A stretch of DNA of 64,000 nt from positions 4,092,001 through 4,156,000 of the forward strand of contig NZ_CP140255.1 in assembly GCF_034479615.1 (NCBI RefSeq), written 5' to 3'. Each line of letters starts with the position of its first letter. Within the stretch, counting starts at the first letter, position 1. Shown piece by piece: positions 18,772-30,226 of the stretch. This DNA is from Vreelandella neptunia. GTDB taxonomy: Bacteria; Pseudomonadota; Gammaproteobacteria; Pseudomonadales; Halomonadaceae. The position numbers and the translations under genes are program-made. The notes below the pieces were generated by a model. That model ran no database searches. It saw nothing but the letters and a program-made list of their open reading frames with translations, and had not been told where the DNA came from.

Positions 18772-21042
18772 ATGGCTTATAAATCAGACTATACAAGAGA
18801 GTCACTGCTGTATGGGTCTGATGTTCTGGTGATCTATCGCGACCCGGTTACGCCCCCCAAGCCCGCGCCCGGACAGCCAGGTACACACTCAAACTTTACC
18901 CCTCATGAGCCTGAGATATTCATTGCCGTACTGAGCGATAGTCATATCGTGGCTTTCAACGGCCACGTAGACCTGGGCACTGGCATACGCACGGCGCTCG
19001 CTCAAATTGTTGCAGAAGAGCTGAGCGTCGCGTTCGACAGCGTCACCATGGTGCTGGGCAACTCCGTTGAAGCCCCCAACCAAGGCCCCACCATTGCCAG
19101 TGCGTCGATTCAGATCACTGCCGAGCCTTTACGTCGAGCTGCCGCTCAGGCGCGGGAGTACCTATTAACACTGGCAGCAAAGCACTTTGACACTGAGCGC
19201 TCACTACTTAGCTGCCAGAACGGCGCTATTACGCCAAGTGATAATAACCGCTCATCCGTTAGCTTTGGGGAGTTGCTGCGGGGCACCCGTCATGCATTAA
19301 AGCTTGCCGATGAGGTGCCGCTTAAGCCGGTCAGCCATTATACCCTGGTCGGCCAATCAACCTCCCGCGTGGATATACCCGCCAAGGCCACCGGGCAATT
19401 GACTTTTATCCACGACCTGCGGCTGCCCAACATGCTGCATGGGCGAGTGATTCGTCCGCCTTATGTAGGCCATGATAGCGGCGACTTTATTGGCAACAGT
19501 TTAATCGCGGTAGATGAAAGCTCTGTGGCTCATTTGCCAGGTGTGATAAGTGTCGTGGTGGTCGGTGACTTTGTTGGCGTGGTGGCCGAGCGTGAAGAGC
19601 AGGCTGCTGCCGCAGCCAAACAGCTAAAGATCCAGTGGCGCCCAATCGAAGGCTTGCCTCAGTTGGACAACATAGAGCAAGCACTGCTCGACCTGCCCAG
19701 CAAACAGCGCATACTCCTCGAAGAAGGTGATCTCGACAGCGCTCTGGCTGCCGCGCAACATCCGCTCCATCGTCACTATGTGTGGCCTTTCCAACTGCAT
19801 GGCTCCATTGGCCCTTCGTGCTCTGTCGCCGATGCCAACGAAGATGGCCTGCACGTATGGTCGGGCACCCAAAATCCACACAGCCTGCGCGCCGACCTCG
19901 CCCGCCTTACCGGTTTGGATGAAGGCGTTATCACCATTACCCGCATGGAAACCTCGGGCTGCTATGGCCGCAACTGCGCCGACGACGTTGGCGCGGATGC
20001 AGTGCTGCTGTCTCAGGCGGTGGGTCGACCTGTTCGTGTGCAACTAACCCGTGAGCAGGAGCACACCTGGGAGCCTAAAGGGGCTGCTCAGTATATGGCC
20101 ATCCAGGGCGGCTTGAACGCAGATGGCAGCCCGGCAGGCTATCGCTTTAATACGCGTTACCCCTCTAACAGTGCGCCCACTCTGGCACTGCTGCTGACCG
20201 GCGCCGCCTCACCCATTGATATCCCCTTTGAGATGGGAGATCGAACATCGGTGCCGCCCTACCGCTACCCTCATCGCCAAATAGTATGCGACGACGTCCC
20301 GACCCTGGTGCGTGCCTCCTGGCTGCGTGGTGTCTCGGCGCTGCCCAGCACTTTCGCCCACGAAAGCTATATTGATGAACTCGCCTACTTGGCGGGTGAA
20401 GATCCTGTCGCCTATCGGTTGCGCTACTTAGCCGATAACCGCGCCTGCGAGCTTGTCGAAGCGTTAGCCGAACATGCGAACTGGAAACCCTGTACCGCCA
20501 ACACCAACCCGAGAAGCGATGGAGAGTGGCGCTACGGCCGAGGCTTCGCTTACGCCCAGTACGTACATAGTAAATTTCCAGGCTTTGGTGCCGCGCTCGC
20601 CGCCTGGGTGATTGAGCTAAAAGTCAATGTGAAGAGTGGGCGGGTTGTCATTGAGAACTTATATGTGGGTCAGGATGCGGGCTTGATGGTGAACCCCGCC
20701 GGCGTTCGCCATCAGGTGCATGGCAATGTGATCCAGATGCTCAGCCGCACATTAAAGGAGCGGGTAACCTTTGAGGATGGTTTACCGACCAGCAGAGAGT
20801 GGGGCGGCTACCCTATTCTACGTTTCTCGGAGCTTCCTCCCATCGACGTCATGCTGCTTGATCGCCCTGAACTGCCCCCACTCGGTGTTGGGGAGTCCGC
20901 CTCACTTCCCGGCGCTCCCGCGATTGCCAACGCGCTTTTTGATGCCACGGGGGTACGCTTTACCCATCCCCCTTTTACCCCTGACACCATTCGCGATGCA
21001 CTGAAAGCCGCCCTTCGACTTCCCCTGGAGGCGGCGAGTTAA
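18772..21042 (+). CDS. Xanthine-oxidase-family molybdopterin subunit, intact NicB-like without cytochromes
   Basis: 756 residues, full length for the isoquinoline 1-oxidoreductase type large subunit. Landmarks: an N-terminal cofactor segment GTGIRTALAQIVAEEL (69-84), the hammerhead from about 205 to 290, SGCYGRNCADD near 400, and the catalytic glutamate Glu708 in GVGES (705-709). No haem motif and no membrane anchor. It is clearly homologous to the Mo part of the fused nicB at 10656-13664 but keeps all the parts that one has lost. No [2Fe-2S] gene lies next to it, so it probably uses NicA. Followed at once by xdhC (stop and start share a base), which fits a sulfurated Mo enzyme. Substrate by context: nicotinate, or another N-heterocycle. 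Confidence 0.85.
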   Translation: MAYKSDYTRESLLYGSDVLVIYRDPVTPPKPAPGQPGTHSNFTPHEPEIFIAVLSDSHIVAFNGHVDLGTGIRTALAQIVAEELSVAFDSVTMVLGNSVEAPNQGPTIASASIQITAEPLRRAAAQAREYLLTLAAKHFDTERSLLSCQNGAITPSDNNRSSVSFGELLRGTRHALKLADEVPLKPVSHYTLVGQSTSRVDIPAKATGQLTFIHDLRLPNMLHGRVIRPPYVGHDSGDFIGNSLIAVDESSVAHLPGVISVVVVGDFVGVVAEREEQAAAAAKQLKIQWRPIEGLPQLDNIEQALLDLPSKQRILLEEGDLDSALAAAQHPLHRHYVWPFQLHGSIGPSCSVADANEDGLHVWSGTQNPHSLRADLARLTGLDEGVITITRMETSGCYGRNCADDVGADAVLLSQAVGRPVRVQLTREQEHTWEPKGAAQYMAIQGGLNADGSPAGYRFNTRYPSNSAPTLALLLTGAASPIDIPFEMGDRTSVPPYRYPHRQIVCDDVPTLVRASWLRGVSALPSTFAHESYIDELAYLAGEDPVAYRLRYLADNRACELVEALAEHANWKPCTANTNPRSDGEWRYGRGFAYAQYVHSKFPGFGAALAAWVIELKVNVKSGRVVIENLYVGQDAGLMVNPAGVRHQVHGNVIQMLSRTLKERVTFEDGLPTSREWGGYPILRFSELPPIDVMLLDRPELPPLGVGESASLPGAPAIANALFDATGVRFTHPPFTPDTIRDALKAALRLPLEAAS

Positions 21043-22010
21043 TGCACCATCTTGATCTACAGGTTATCGAACGGGCGCTGAAGTGGGCCAACCAGGGGCT
21101 GACCGTTTGGCTGTGTACGGTGCTAAAAACCTTTGGCTCAGCCCCCCGGGAGCCGGGTGCCATGCTGGTAGCATGTTCGACAGGCGACTATCTGGGGTCA
21201 CTGTCAGGTGGCTGTGTCGAAGAGGACTTTATCGCACGGCTTCAAAAGGGTGAGTTTAACGAACCGGTTCAACGGGTGCGCTATGGCGGGGATGCTGGTT
21301 CAGCGAATATTCGTTTACCCTGCGGTGGTAGCCTAGAAATACTGGTTGAACGGCTAGCGCCCAACACCGAAAACCTCACTCACCTAGAAGTGATGCATGC
21401 CACGTTACTGGGTCGCCAACCGCTAACCCGCTGTATCAAGTTGGATGGCAGCGGCAAGCGCTTTAACCTCTCGAATAACACCGAGCCCGCCGTTACCTTC
21501 GATACAGCTAGCGTCAATATTCGCATAGGCCCTGCGCTACGGCTGATCATCGCGGGGATCTCTGCGATCTCTGAGCCCTGTGCGCTGTTTGCCCAAACGC
21601 TGGGCTTTGAGGTGATTGTCTGCGATCCCAGAGACGAGGCTAGGCAAAATTTTGCTGTCGCGGGCGTGGAAGTGCAGGCGGTGCTGCCCTCCGTGTTTAT
21701 CGCCTCGGGCGGTTGCCATGCCAATACCGCCGTTGTGGCCTTGACCCACGACCCGCGTATCGATGATTTAGCAATGATCGAAGCCGTCCGAACGGAAGCC
21801 TTTTACATTGGCGTTATGGGCTCCCAGCAAACCTCGCAACAGCGGGCAGAGCGGCTATTACGTTCCGGCGGCCTGACAGAAAGCCAGGTAGCAAGAATTG
21901 CCATGCCCATTGGGCTTAATCTGGGTAGTAAAACTCCGGCTGAAATTGCGCTAGCCGTGATGGCCGATATTGTTCGCCTCTCTCGCGGAAAAGAACGCCA
22001 TGCCTTGTAG
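21042..22010 (+). CDS. xdhC: XdhC/CoxI-family molybdenum cofactor insertion protein
   Basis: 322 residues. The N-terminal XdhC domain shows GSAPREPGAMLV near residue 30 and GSLSGGCVEEDF near residue 52; the C-terminal half is the Rossmann domain, ending with FYIGVMGSQQTSQQRAERL. XdhC proteins bind sulfurated molybdenum cofactor and deliver it to xanthine-dehydrogenase-type hydroxylases. The TAATG overlap with the upstream molybdopterin subunit couples the two. The gene that usually accompanies it, a MocA-type cytidylyltransferase, is present only as a decayed stub immediately downstream. Confidence 0.9.
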   Translation: MHHLDLQVIERALKWANQGLTVWLCTVLKTFGSAPREPGAMLVACSTGDYLGSLSGGCVEEDFIARLQKGEFNEPVQRVRYGGDAGSANIRLPCGGSLEILVERLAPNTENLTHLEVMHATLLGRQPLTRCIKLDGSGKRFNLSNNTEPAVTFDTASVNIRIGPALRLIIAGISAISEPCALFAQTLGFEVIVCDPRDEARQNFAVAGVEVQAVLPSVFIASGGCHANTAVVALTHDPRIDDLAMIEAVRTEAFYIGVMGSQQTSQQRAERLLRSGGLTESQVARIAMPIGLNLGSKTPAEIALAVMADIVRLSRGKERHAL

Positions 22011-22329
22011 CGATATCATGGCCTTCGTGATGGCGGCAGACCAATCAAGCCGCTTTGGCAGCGCTAAAAGAGTCGCCACATTGAACAATGGGAACACACT
22101 ACTTAGTTCCACTTTACTAGCTATTAAAGTGCACTTTCCCATTAGCCGCGTTGCCATTAAAACCGAAGGCTTAGTTCAATTAAAAATAATAAAACTAGCA
22201 AACATTAAGAGTCATCGGCTGTTAATGACTAGCGGCTGTAAAAAATTCCAGGGAACCATAAAACAGCCAGAACATGACACTCACCAATATTCTTGTGATC
22301 AGCTTCTGGCCAACATATCGAGGCAACAA
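22000..22329 (+). pseudogene. Remnant of a MocA-like molybdenum cofactor cytidylyltransferase
   Basis: From the ATG at 22000 the frame reads VMAADQSSRFGSAKRV then a loosely conserved LNNGNTLL, which is the nucleotide-binding start of MobA/MocA proteins (LAAGxSxRFGxxK), with the key glycine of AAG changed to Asp. Homology fades within about 45 residues, and the frame then runs without a stop straight into the chemoreceptor at 22330. A MocA protein needs about 190 residues, so this is a truncated leftover. Overlaps the end of xdhC by 11 bp, as an intact mocA would. Confidence 0.65.
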
Positions 22330-24315
22330 ATGAAAAAAATTTCTCGTCTCTCACTGACGCAGAAACTGCTGGTCGCTGTCGCTATTCCTCTCTTAGTGGT
22401 AGCCGTTATTTTAGGCTTTGTGGTCAATCAACAGCTTAACCAGGCTATTCCAGCGTTAATCGATAATGCCGGTAAGCGGCAAGTAGAAGCCCGGGCCGAT
22501 GAAATCAGCCGGTGGATTACCGGGTACCGTAATTGGATCTCCGTACTTGCTCAGGATGAGCGTTTGGTGGAAGACGTGCCGCTTGCCTCTCACCGCGATT
22601 GGCTCGAAAAGCGCTACCCGCCGGGGGGCACCATCGAGTCACTGTTCTTCACTGATGCCACGGGTGCTACGTTAACGCACGCTGGCGTCAACTTGCAGAT
22701 AGCCGAACGTCCTTATTTCAAAGCCTTAGTGACGGACGGCACCCAGGATAGTCTGCTCAGCGATCCGGTTATCTCCATGGTGAGCGGCCTGCCAACGGCT
22801 ATTGTTGCTGATACTGTATTCGATGAACGCGGCAATCGAGCGGGACTGCTGGGCATGACTGTCTCAATGGCCGCCGTGTCTGATATCACCTCCGATATTA
22901 ATGTTGGTGAAGGCAGCTACGGCTGGCTAATCGACAGCCAAGGGCAGGTCATTGCGCATCCGGTTGAAGAGTACCGCATGTCGCTCAATTACACCGATGC
23001 CGATCAGCAGGGCTATCAAGGGCTGGATGCGCTAAGTCAGCAGATACTCAGCGGCACGGCGGGCTCCGGTGAAATAACCATGCCCAGCGGCGAGCAGACC
23101 GTTCTCATGTGGAGCCCAGTGGAAGGCACTTCCTGGGTGGTCGGGGTCACCGTTCCTATCACTGCCTTTACGACCGTAACAAATAGCCTGCTGCAGTCGC
23201 TGCTGCTGGCGGGGGGCGTACTATTGGTATTGCTCCTGTTGGTAGTTGCCTATGCGGCGCGGCGTTCACTTGCGCCTATCAAGCATACCGCCAGTGCCAT
23301 GGCCGATATTGCCAAAGGAAAAGGCGATTTAACGCGCCGTTTAGAAGCCAAAAGCCAGGATGAAATTGGCGACCTCGCCCACGGCTTTAATGCCTTTGTC
23401 GAGCGCATGCAGTCCACCCTGCAGGAGGTACGCCAAAACGCTCGTACGGTATTATCCGATGCCAGCGATATGGCGGATGGTACCCATGAGCTTTCATCGC
23501 GTACCGAACAAGCGGCGGCTAATCTCCAGGAAACCTCCGCCTCAATGGAACAAATTCATTCCACTGTAGCGCATACGTCCCAGGCCTCCGAGCAGGCAAA
23601 TAGTCTGGCGCTAGAAGCCGCCAATGCCTCAGAGCGCGGCACCGAGTCCATGACTCAAATGGAAGCCAAGATGGCCGCTATCAGCGAGTCAGCCAATAAG
23701 ATAAGCAACATTATTGGTTTGATTGACTCGATTGCATTTCAAACCAATATTTTGGCACTCAATGCGTCAGTAGAGGCTGCCCGCGCCGGCGAGCAGGGCC
23801 GTGGGTTCGCTGTGGTTGCCAGCGAAGTGCGCACGCTAGCCAGTCGATCAGCCTCTGCGGCGCATGATATTCGTGCGCTGATTGATATGTCCGTTAGCCA
23901 CTCAAAAGAAGGCAGCGATATCGTCAAGGCGGCGGCTGAACGTATGAATGAGATTCGCCACAGCGTTACTCAGGTCTCGGATGTCATCGCCGAGATTGCC
24001 GCCGGCGCACGGGAACAAACCACAGGCATCCAACAGGTCAACACAGCAGTGGCAGAGATGGATATGATGACCCAGCAGAATGCTGCCATGGTCAGCCAGA
24101 GCGCCACGCTTGCCACCAATATGCGCGACAATGCGCAACGGCTGGATCAACTGATGAACGAGTTTGTGCTTAGTGAAGGTGGCGCTGAGAACGCTGCGCT
24201 ACCCTATACGGCAGCACATAAAGCGCGGACAGGCACAGCACTACCTCAAGCGCCTAGCCGCCCTCCCCAGACCACTCAGCAAAAGCATACCGTAGCGGAG
24301 TGGGAGGAGTTCTAA
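22330..24315 (+). CDS. Methyl-accepting chemotaxis protein, first of a twin pair
   Basis: 661 residues from the ATG at 22330, which shares its upstream GAGGCA site with the second copy; the longer open frame to 21970 only absorbs the mocA remnant. Layout: membrane helix at about 13-33, periplasmic dCache-type sensor to about 280, second helix at 285-310, HAMP, then the signalling hairpin with tip [20 protein letters not shown]. It ends in EWEEF, a pentapeptide of the kind that tethers CheR/CheB. Ligand unknown; proximity to the nic genes suggests a pyridine carboxylate or another nutrient. A terminator follows. Confidence 0.93.
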   Translation: MKKISRLSLTQKLLVAVAIPLLVVAVILGFVVNQQLNQAIPALIDNAGKRQVEARADEISRWITGYRNWISVLAQDERLVEDVPLASHRDWLEKRYPPGGTIESLFFTDATGATLTHAGVNLQIAERPYFKALVTDGTQDSLLSDPVISMVSGLPTAIVADTVFDERGNRAGLLGMTVSMAAVSDITSDINVGEGSYGWLIDSQGQVIAHPVEEYRMSLNYTDADQQGYQGLDALSQQILSGTAGSGEITMPSGEQTVLMWSPVEGTSWVVGVTVPITAFTTVTNSLLQSLLLAGGVLLVLLLLVVAYAARRSLAPIKHTASAMADIAKGKGDLTRRLEAKSQDEIGDLAHGFNAFVERMQSTLQEVRQNARTVLSDASDMADGTHELSSRTEQAAANLQETSASMEQIHSTVAHTSQASEQANSLALEAANASERGTESMTQMEAKMAAISESANKISNIIGLIDSIAFQTNILALNASVEAARAGEQGRGFAVVASEVRTLASRSASAAHDIRALIDMSVSHSKEGSDIVKAAAERMNEIRHSVTQVSDVIAEIAAGAREQTTGIQQVNTAVAEMDMMTQQNAAMVSQSATLATNMRDNAQRLDQLMNEFVLSEGGAENAALPYTAAHKARTGTALPQAPSRPPQTTQQKHTVAEWEEF

Positions 24316-24336
24316 TGTTCCGCCGGGTATAAGACT

Positions 24337-24363
24337 AAAAAGCACCCTCTTGGGTGCTTTTTT
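24337..24363 (+). terminator. Rho-independent terminator of the first chemoreceptor
   Basis: AGCACCC-TCTT-GGGTGCT hairpin (24341-24357 core) followed by TTTTTT, 22 bp after the stop codon. Confidence 0.9.
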
Positions 24364-24671
24364 AGTTTAGCTCAGCGACAACTACCTACAACCTCTCATA
24401 AATTTCGATGTAAGTAGCAAAACAGTAATGACTGACATTGCTTGTTCTTGCTCGCCCATAAAAACCACATGAGCTGCCATGTGAGCATTACGATAAAAAT
24501 TAAAAAACTACCTAAATTAACATTAATATCTTATAAATTAGCCGCGATTAATGAATTGAGCATGATTGGCTGGCAATGACTGACAGCGGCAATAACTCAT
24601 AGGGAAAAGCAACTTAGCTAAAGTACGGCATAAATCAGTGACCTATTACTGGTCAAATATCGAGGCAAAAA
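24364..24671 (+). promoter_or_regulatory. Leader region of the second chemoreceptor
   Basis: About 308 AT-rich bp between the first receptor's terminator and the second receptor. The last 11 bases before the start (ATATCGAGGCA) repeat those before the first receptor, so the duplication included the ribosome site. I saw no convincing flagellar sigma-28 promoter and no ORF. Confidence 0.4.
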
Positions 24672-26657
24672 ATGAAAAGAATTTCTCGTCTTTCGCTGAC
24701 ACAGAAACTGTTAGCCGCTGTCGCCATTCCACTGTTAGTGGTGGCCGTTATTCTAGGCATTGTCGTCAATCAGCAGCTTAATCAGGCTATTCCAGAACTG
24801 CTAGACAATGCCGGAGAGCGACAAGTAAAAGCGCGTTCGGATGAAATTAGCCGCTGGATTAGTGGATATCGTAACTGGCTGTCAGTGCTTGCGCTGGACG
24901 AACGTTTTGTCCCGGGCGCCCCCCTTGACACCCACGTTGAGTGGCTTGCCAAACGCTATACGTCAGACGGCACCATTGAGTCCCTGTTTATATCGGATAC
25001 TGCTGGAAATACGATTAACCAAGAAGGGGCCAGACTGAATATTTCTGAGCGTCCCTATTTCAAAGCACTTGTTGTTGACGGCACTGCTGACAGCCTCATC
25101 CTAGACCCTTTCGTGTCAATGGCAACCAACCTTCCAGCAGCAATGATGGTCGAAACTCTCTTCGATGAACGTGGCAAACGTATCGGCTTGATAGGTATCG
25201 CCTTCTCGCTGTCATCATTGTCTGATATCACCTCCGGTATTAATGTTGGCAAAGGCAGCTACGGCTGGTTAATCGACAGCCAAGGGAAGGTCATTGCTCA
25301 TCCGGTTGAAGAGTATCGCATGTCGCTTAATTACACCGATGCCGACCAGCAAGGCTATCAAGGGCTGGATGCGCTAAGTCAGCAGATACTCAGCGGCACG
25401 GCGGGCTCCGGCGAAATAACCATGCCTAGCGGTGAGCACACTATCCTGATGTGGAACCCCGTTGAAGGCACCTCGTGGGTAGTGGGAGTTACCGTTCCTA
25501 TCGCCGCCTTTACCTCCGTAACCAACAGCCTGCTGCAGTCGCTGCTGCTGGCGGGGGGCGTGCTATTGGTCTTGCTGCTGGTAGTGGTTGCCTACGCGGC
25601 GCGGCGTTCACTTGCGCCTATCAAGCATACCGCCAGTGCCATGGCGGATATTGCCAAAGGAAAAGGCGATTTGACGCGCCGCTTAGAAGCCAAAAGCCAG
25701 GATGAAATTGGCGACCTCGCCCACGGCTTTAATGCCTTTGTGGAGCGCATGCAGTCCACCCTGCAGGAGGTGCGCCAAAACGCTCGCACGGTATTATCCG
25801 ATGCCAGCGACATGGCGAATGGTACCCATGAGCTTTCATCGCGAACCGAACAAGCGGCGGCTAATCTCCAGGAAACCTCCGCCTCAATGGAGCAAATTCA
25901 TTCCACGGTAGCGCATACTTCCCAAGCCTCCGAACAGGCGAATAGCCTCGCGCTAGAAGCCGCCAGTGCCTCAGAGCGTGGCACCGAGTCCATGAACCAA
26001 ATGGAAGCTAAGATGGCCGCAATCAGTGATTCGGCCAATAAAATTAGCGATATTATCGGCTTGATTGACTCTATTGCGTTTCAAACCAATATTTTGGCAC
26101 TCAATGCTTCTGTAGAAGCCGCCCGCGCCGGTGAGCAGGGCCGTGGGTTCGCAGTGGTGGCCAGCGAGGTTCGTACGCTCGCCAGTCGCTCCGCATCCGC
26201 GGCGCATGATATTCGTGCGCTGATTGATATGTCGGTGAGCCACTCAAGAGAAGGCGGCGATATCGTCAAGGAGGCAGCTGAACGTATGAATGAGATTCGC
26301 CACAGCGTGGCCCAGGTGTCGGATGTCATCGCCGAGATTGCCGCCGGCGCCCGGGAACAAACCACAGGGATTCAACAGGTCAATACCGCCGTAGCAGAAA
26401 TGGACATGATGACCCAACAGAATGCTGCCATGGTCAGCCAGAGCGCTAATCTTGCCACTAATATGCGCGACAACGCGCGGCGGCTGGATCAACTGATGAG
26501 CGAGTTTGTGCTTAGTAAAGGTGGCGCTGAAAACTCTGCGCTACCCTATACGGCAGCACATAAAGCGCGGACAGGCACTGCACTACCTCAAGCGCCTAGC
26601 CGCCCTCCCCAGGCCACTCAGCAAAAGCATGCAGTAGCGGAGTGGGAAGAGTTCTAA
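24672..26657 (+). CDS. Methyl-accepting chemotaxis protein, second of a twin pair
   Basis: 661 residues, exactly the length of the receptor upstream and the same architecture: helix at 13-33, dCache-type sensor, helix near 285-310, HAMP, signalling hairpin, and terminal EWEEF. From about residue 185 ([11 protein letters not shown]) onward the two proteins differ at only scattered positions, whereas residues about 60-180, the membrane-distal part that normally binds ligand, differ heavily. The pair thus looks like a tandem duplication in which the ligand site diverged while the rest stayed the same or was homogenised by gene conversion. It has its own leader and terminator. Confidence 0.93.
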   Translation: MKRISRLSLTQKLLAAVAIPLLVVAVILGIVVNQQLNQAIPELLDNAGERQVKARSDEISRWISGYRNWLSVLALDERFVPGAPLDTHVEWLAKRYTSDGTIESLFISDTAGNTINQEGARLNISERPYFKALVVDGTADSLILDPFVSMATNLPAAMMVETLFDERGKRIGLIGIAFSLSSLSDITSGINVGKGSYGWLIDSQGKVIAHPVEEYRMSLNYTDADQQGYQGLDALSQQILSGTAGSGEITMPSGEHTILMWNPVEGTSWVVGVTVPIAAFTSVTNSLLQSLLLAGGVLLVLLLVVVAYAARRSLAPIKHTASAMADIAKGKGDLTRRLEAKSQDEIGDLAHGFNAFVERMQSTLQEVRQNARTVLSDASDMANGTHELSSRTEQAAANLQETSASMEQIHSTVAHTSQASEQANSLALEAASASERGTESMNQMEAKMAAISDSANKISDIIGLIDSIAFQTNILALNASVEAARAGEQGRGFAVVASEVRTLASRSASAAHDIRALIDMSVSHSREGGDIVKEAAERMNEIRHSVAQVSDVIAEIAAGAREQTTGIQQVNTAVAEMDMMTQQNAAMVSQSANLATNMRDNARRLDQLMSEFVLSKGGAENSALPYTAAHKARTGTALPQAPSRPPQATQQKHAVAEWEEF

Positions 26658-26676
26658 TTTCTCATCATGAATAAGG

Positions 26677-26706
26677 CTAAGAGGCACCCGCTTGGGTGCC
26701 TCTTAG
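26677..26706 (+). terminator. Terminator hairpin of the second chemoreceptor
   Basis: CTAAGAGGCACCC-GCTT-GGGTGCCTCTTAG, a perfect 13-bp stem 19 bp after the stop codon; the T-run is poor, but the stem is strong and its core resembles the terminator of the first copy. Confidence 0.8.
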
Positions 26707-26716
26707 TGAGCGCCCA

Positions 26717-26747
26717 ATAAAAAGCCTGCATCCTAAGATGCAGGCTT
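26717..26747 (-). terminator. Rho-independent terminator of katG
   Basis: AAGCCTGCATC-CTAA-GATGCAGGCTT (26722-26747), a perfect 11-bp stem followed on the minus strand by TTTTTATT. Lies 43 bp after the katG stop and back to back with the chemoreceptor terminator. Confidence 0.88.
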
Positions 26748-26789
26748 ACTTACACAAGAACTACAGTGCCCAGTACTTAGTGTGAGCGC

Positions 26790-28955
<2,166 letters not shown>

Positions 28956-29190
28956 CTAACGTCATTTTGTCTTAACTGCTTTTGTCTTGGTTGCGTTCGT
29001 CTTGGTTATGGTGAAAGAGCCGCTACCAAGTCAACTGACGGTGAGCGCCCTTATCAGCGTGCTCAAACAGCAACGTGTGATAAAAGGACGCGTCACTCAC
29101 TTGGTACATTTTTAGCCCACATCTATCATAGGCACAATTTGCTTTTAGTGACTGATCTAATAGTTTTTATACATCGCCAATTTACCTGCA

Positions 29191-30198
29191 TTACTGTGAC
29201 TCAAACTCTTCCGTATCGATGTCCGCTTGCTGCGCCTCACTGTATCGCGCCCCCGCAACTTGGTCTGGCGTCATCATGGCATTCAACTGAGACAGGGTGG
29301 TGACATCGAGATGTAGCGTTTCCGCGGCTAAATTTTCCCGCATATGATCAGGTGAGCGGGTGCCGGGAATGGGAATGACATCGCCGCCTTTGGCTTTTAG
29401 CCACGCCAGCGCCAGCTGCCCCGGCGTGACGCTTAAGGCCTGCGCCAGCGTCGCAAGGCGTTCAAATAGTTTTATATTATGCGGGTAGTTTTCGGCGCTG
29501 AAGCGCGGCATGTTACGGCGCATATCGCCCTCTTCAAGACGCGCGGGGTCTTGAATGGCGCCGGTTAGGAAGCCTCGTCCCAGAGGGCTAAACGCGACCA
29601 GGGCTGCTCCCACCTCGCGGCACGCATCAATCAGGGCGATTTCAGGGTTGCGCGTCCACAGCGAGTATTCCGACTGCACCGCTGCGATAGGATATTCAGC
29701 TGCCGCACGGCGCAATGTTAGCGCAGAAATTTCAGATAACCCCACACCACCGATTTTGCCTTCTTCCACCAGGCGCCCCAACGCACCCACGCTCTCTTCA
29801 ATGGGGACTTGGCGATCCAAGCGGTGCAGGTAGTAGAGATCCAAATGGTCGGTACGTAGGCGTGCAAGGCTGGCTTCGCACTGCTTGCGCAGGGTTTCCG
29901 GGCGGCCATCAATGACCCGCTTGCCTGATTCAGGATCCATCGCCATACCGCATTTACTAGCTAGAAAGAGCTGATGCCGCTTACCCTCCAAAGCTCGCCC
30001 AACCACACTTTCATTGGCGGTGGCGCCATACAGCGTGGCGGTATCGAAGTGGCGATAGCCCATATCAAAGGCCTCATCCAGCGCCCGTAAGGCTGCGCTT
30101 TCCGGCACGATGCTACCGTAACCGTGGGAGAGGTTCATGCAGCCCAGGCCAATCGAAGGGGCATTAACGGCATTCAGGCGCTGAAAGAAACTCGACAT
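29191..30198 (-). CDS. Aldo/keto reductase
   Basis: 335 residues from the ATG at 30198 (MSSFFQRL), preceded by GGGA; starts at 30210 and 30246 are also in frame, the latter overlapping the ABC exporter stop. The AKR tetrad is present: Asp and Tyr in FDTATLYG, Lys in LASKCG and His in YYLHRLD. The C-terminal IPGTRSPDHMRENLAA binds NADP. The closest type is the AKR11/13-like group of general aldehyde reductases (YajO/YdhF relatives), with no specific substrate predictable. It follows the ABC exporter and reads with it. Confidence 0.85.
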   Translation of the reverse strand: MSSFFQRLNAVNAPSIGLGCMNLSHGYGSIVPESAALRALDEAFDMGYRHFDTATLYGATANESVVGRALEGKRHQLFLASKCGMAMDPESGKRVIDGRPETLRKQCEASLARLRTDHLDLYYLHRLDRQVPIEESVGALGRLVEEGKIGGVGLSEISALTLRRAAAEYPIAAVQSEYSLWTRNPEIALIDACREVGAALVAFSPLGRGFLTGAIQDPARLEEGDMRRNMPRFSAENYPHNIKLFERLATLAQALSVTPGQLALAWLKAKGGDVIPIPGTRSPDHMRENLAAETLHLDVTTLSQLNAMMTPDQVAGARYSEAQQADIDTEEFESQ

Positions 30199-30226
30199 CG
30201 GTATTCCCATCGTTAAAAGAACCGTT

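Noticed and set aside
21970..24315. 781-residue open frame beginning inside xdhC and ending with the first chemoreceptor
   Set aside because: The first 120 residues are xdhC overlap and mocA remnant; the receptor's own ATG at 22330 has the same ribosome site as its twin.
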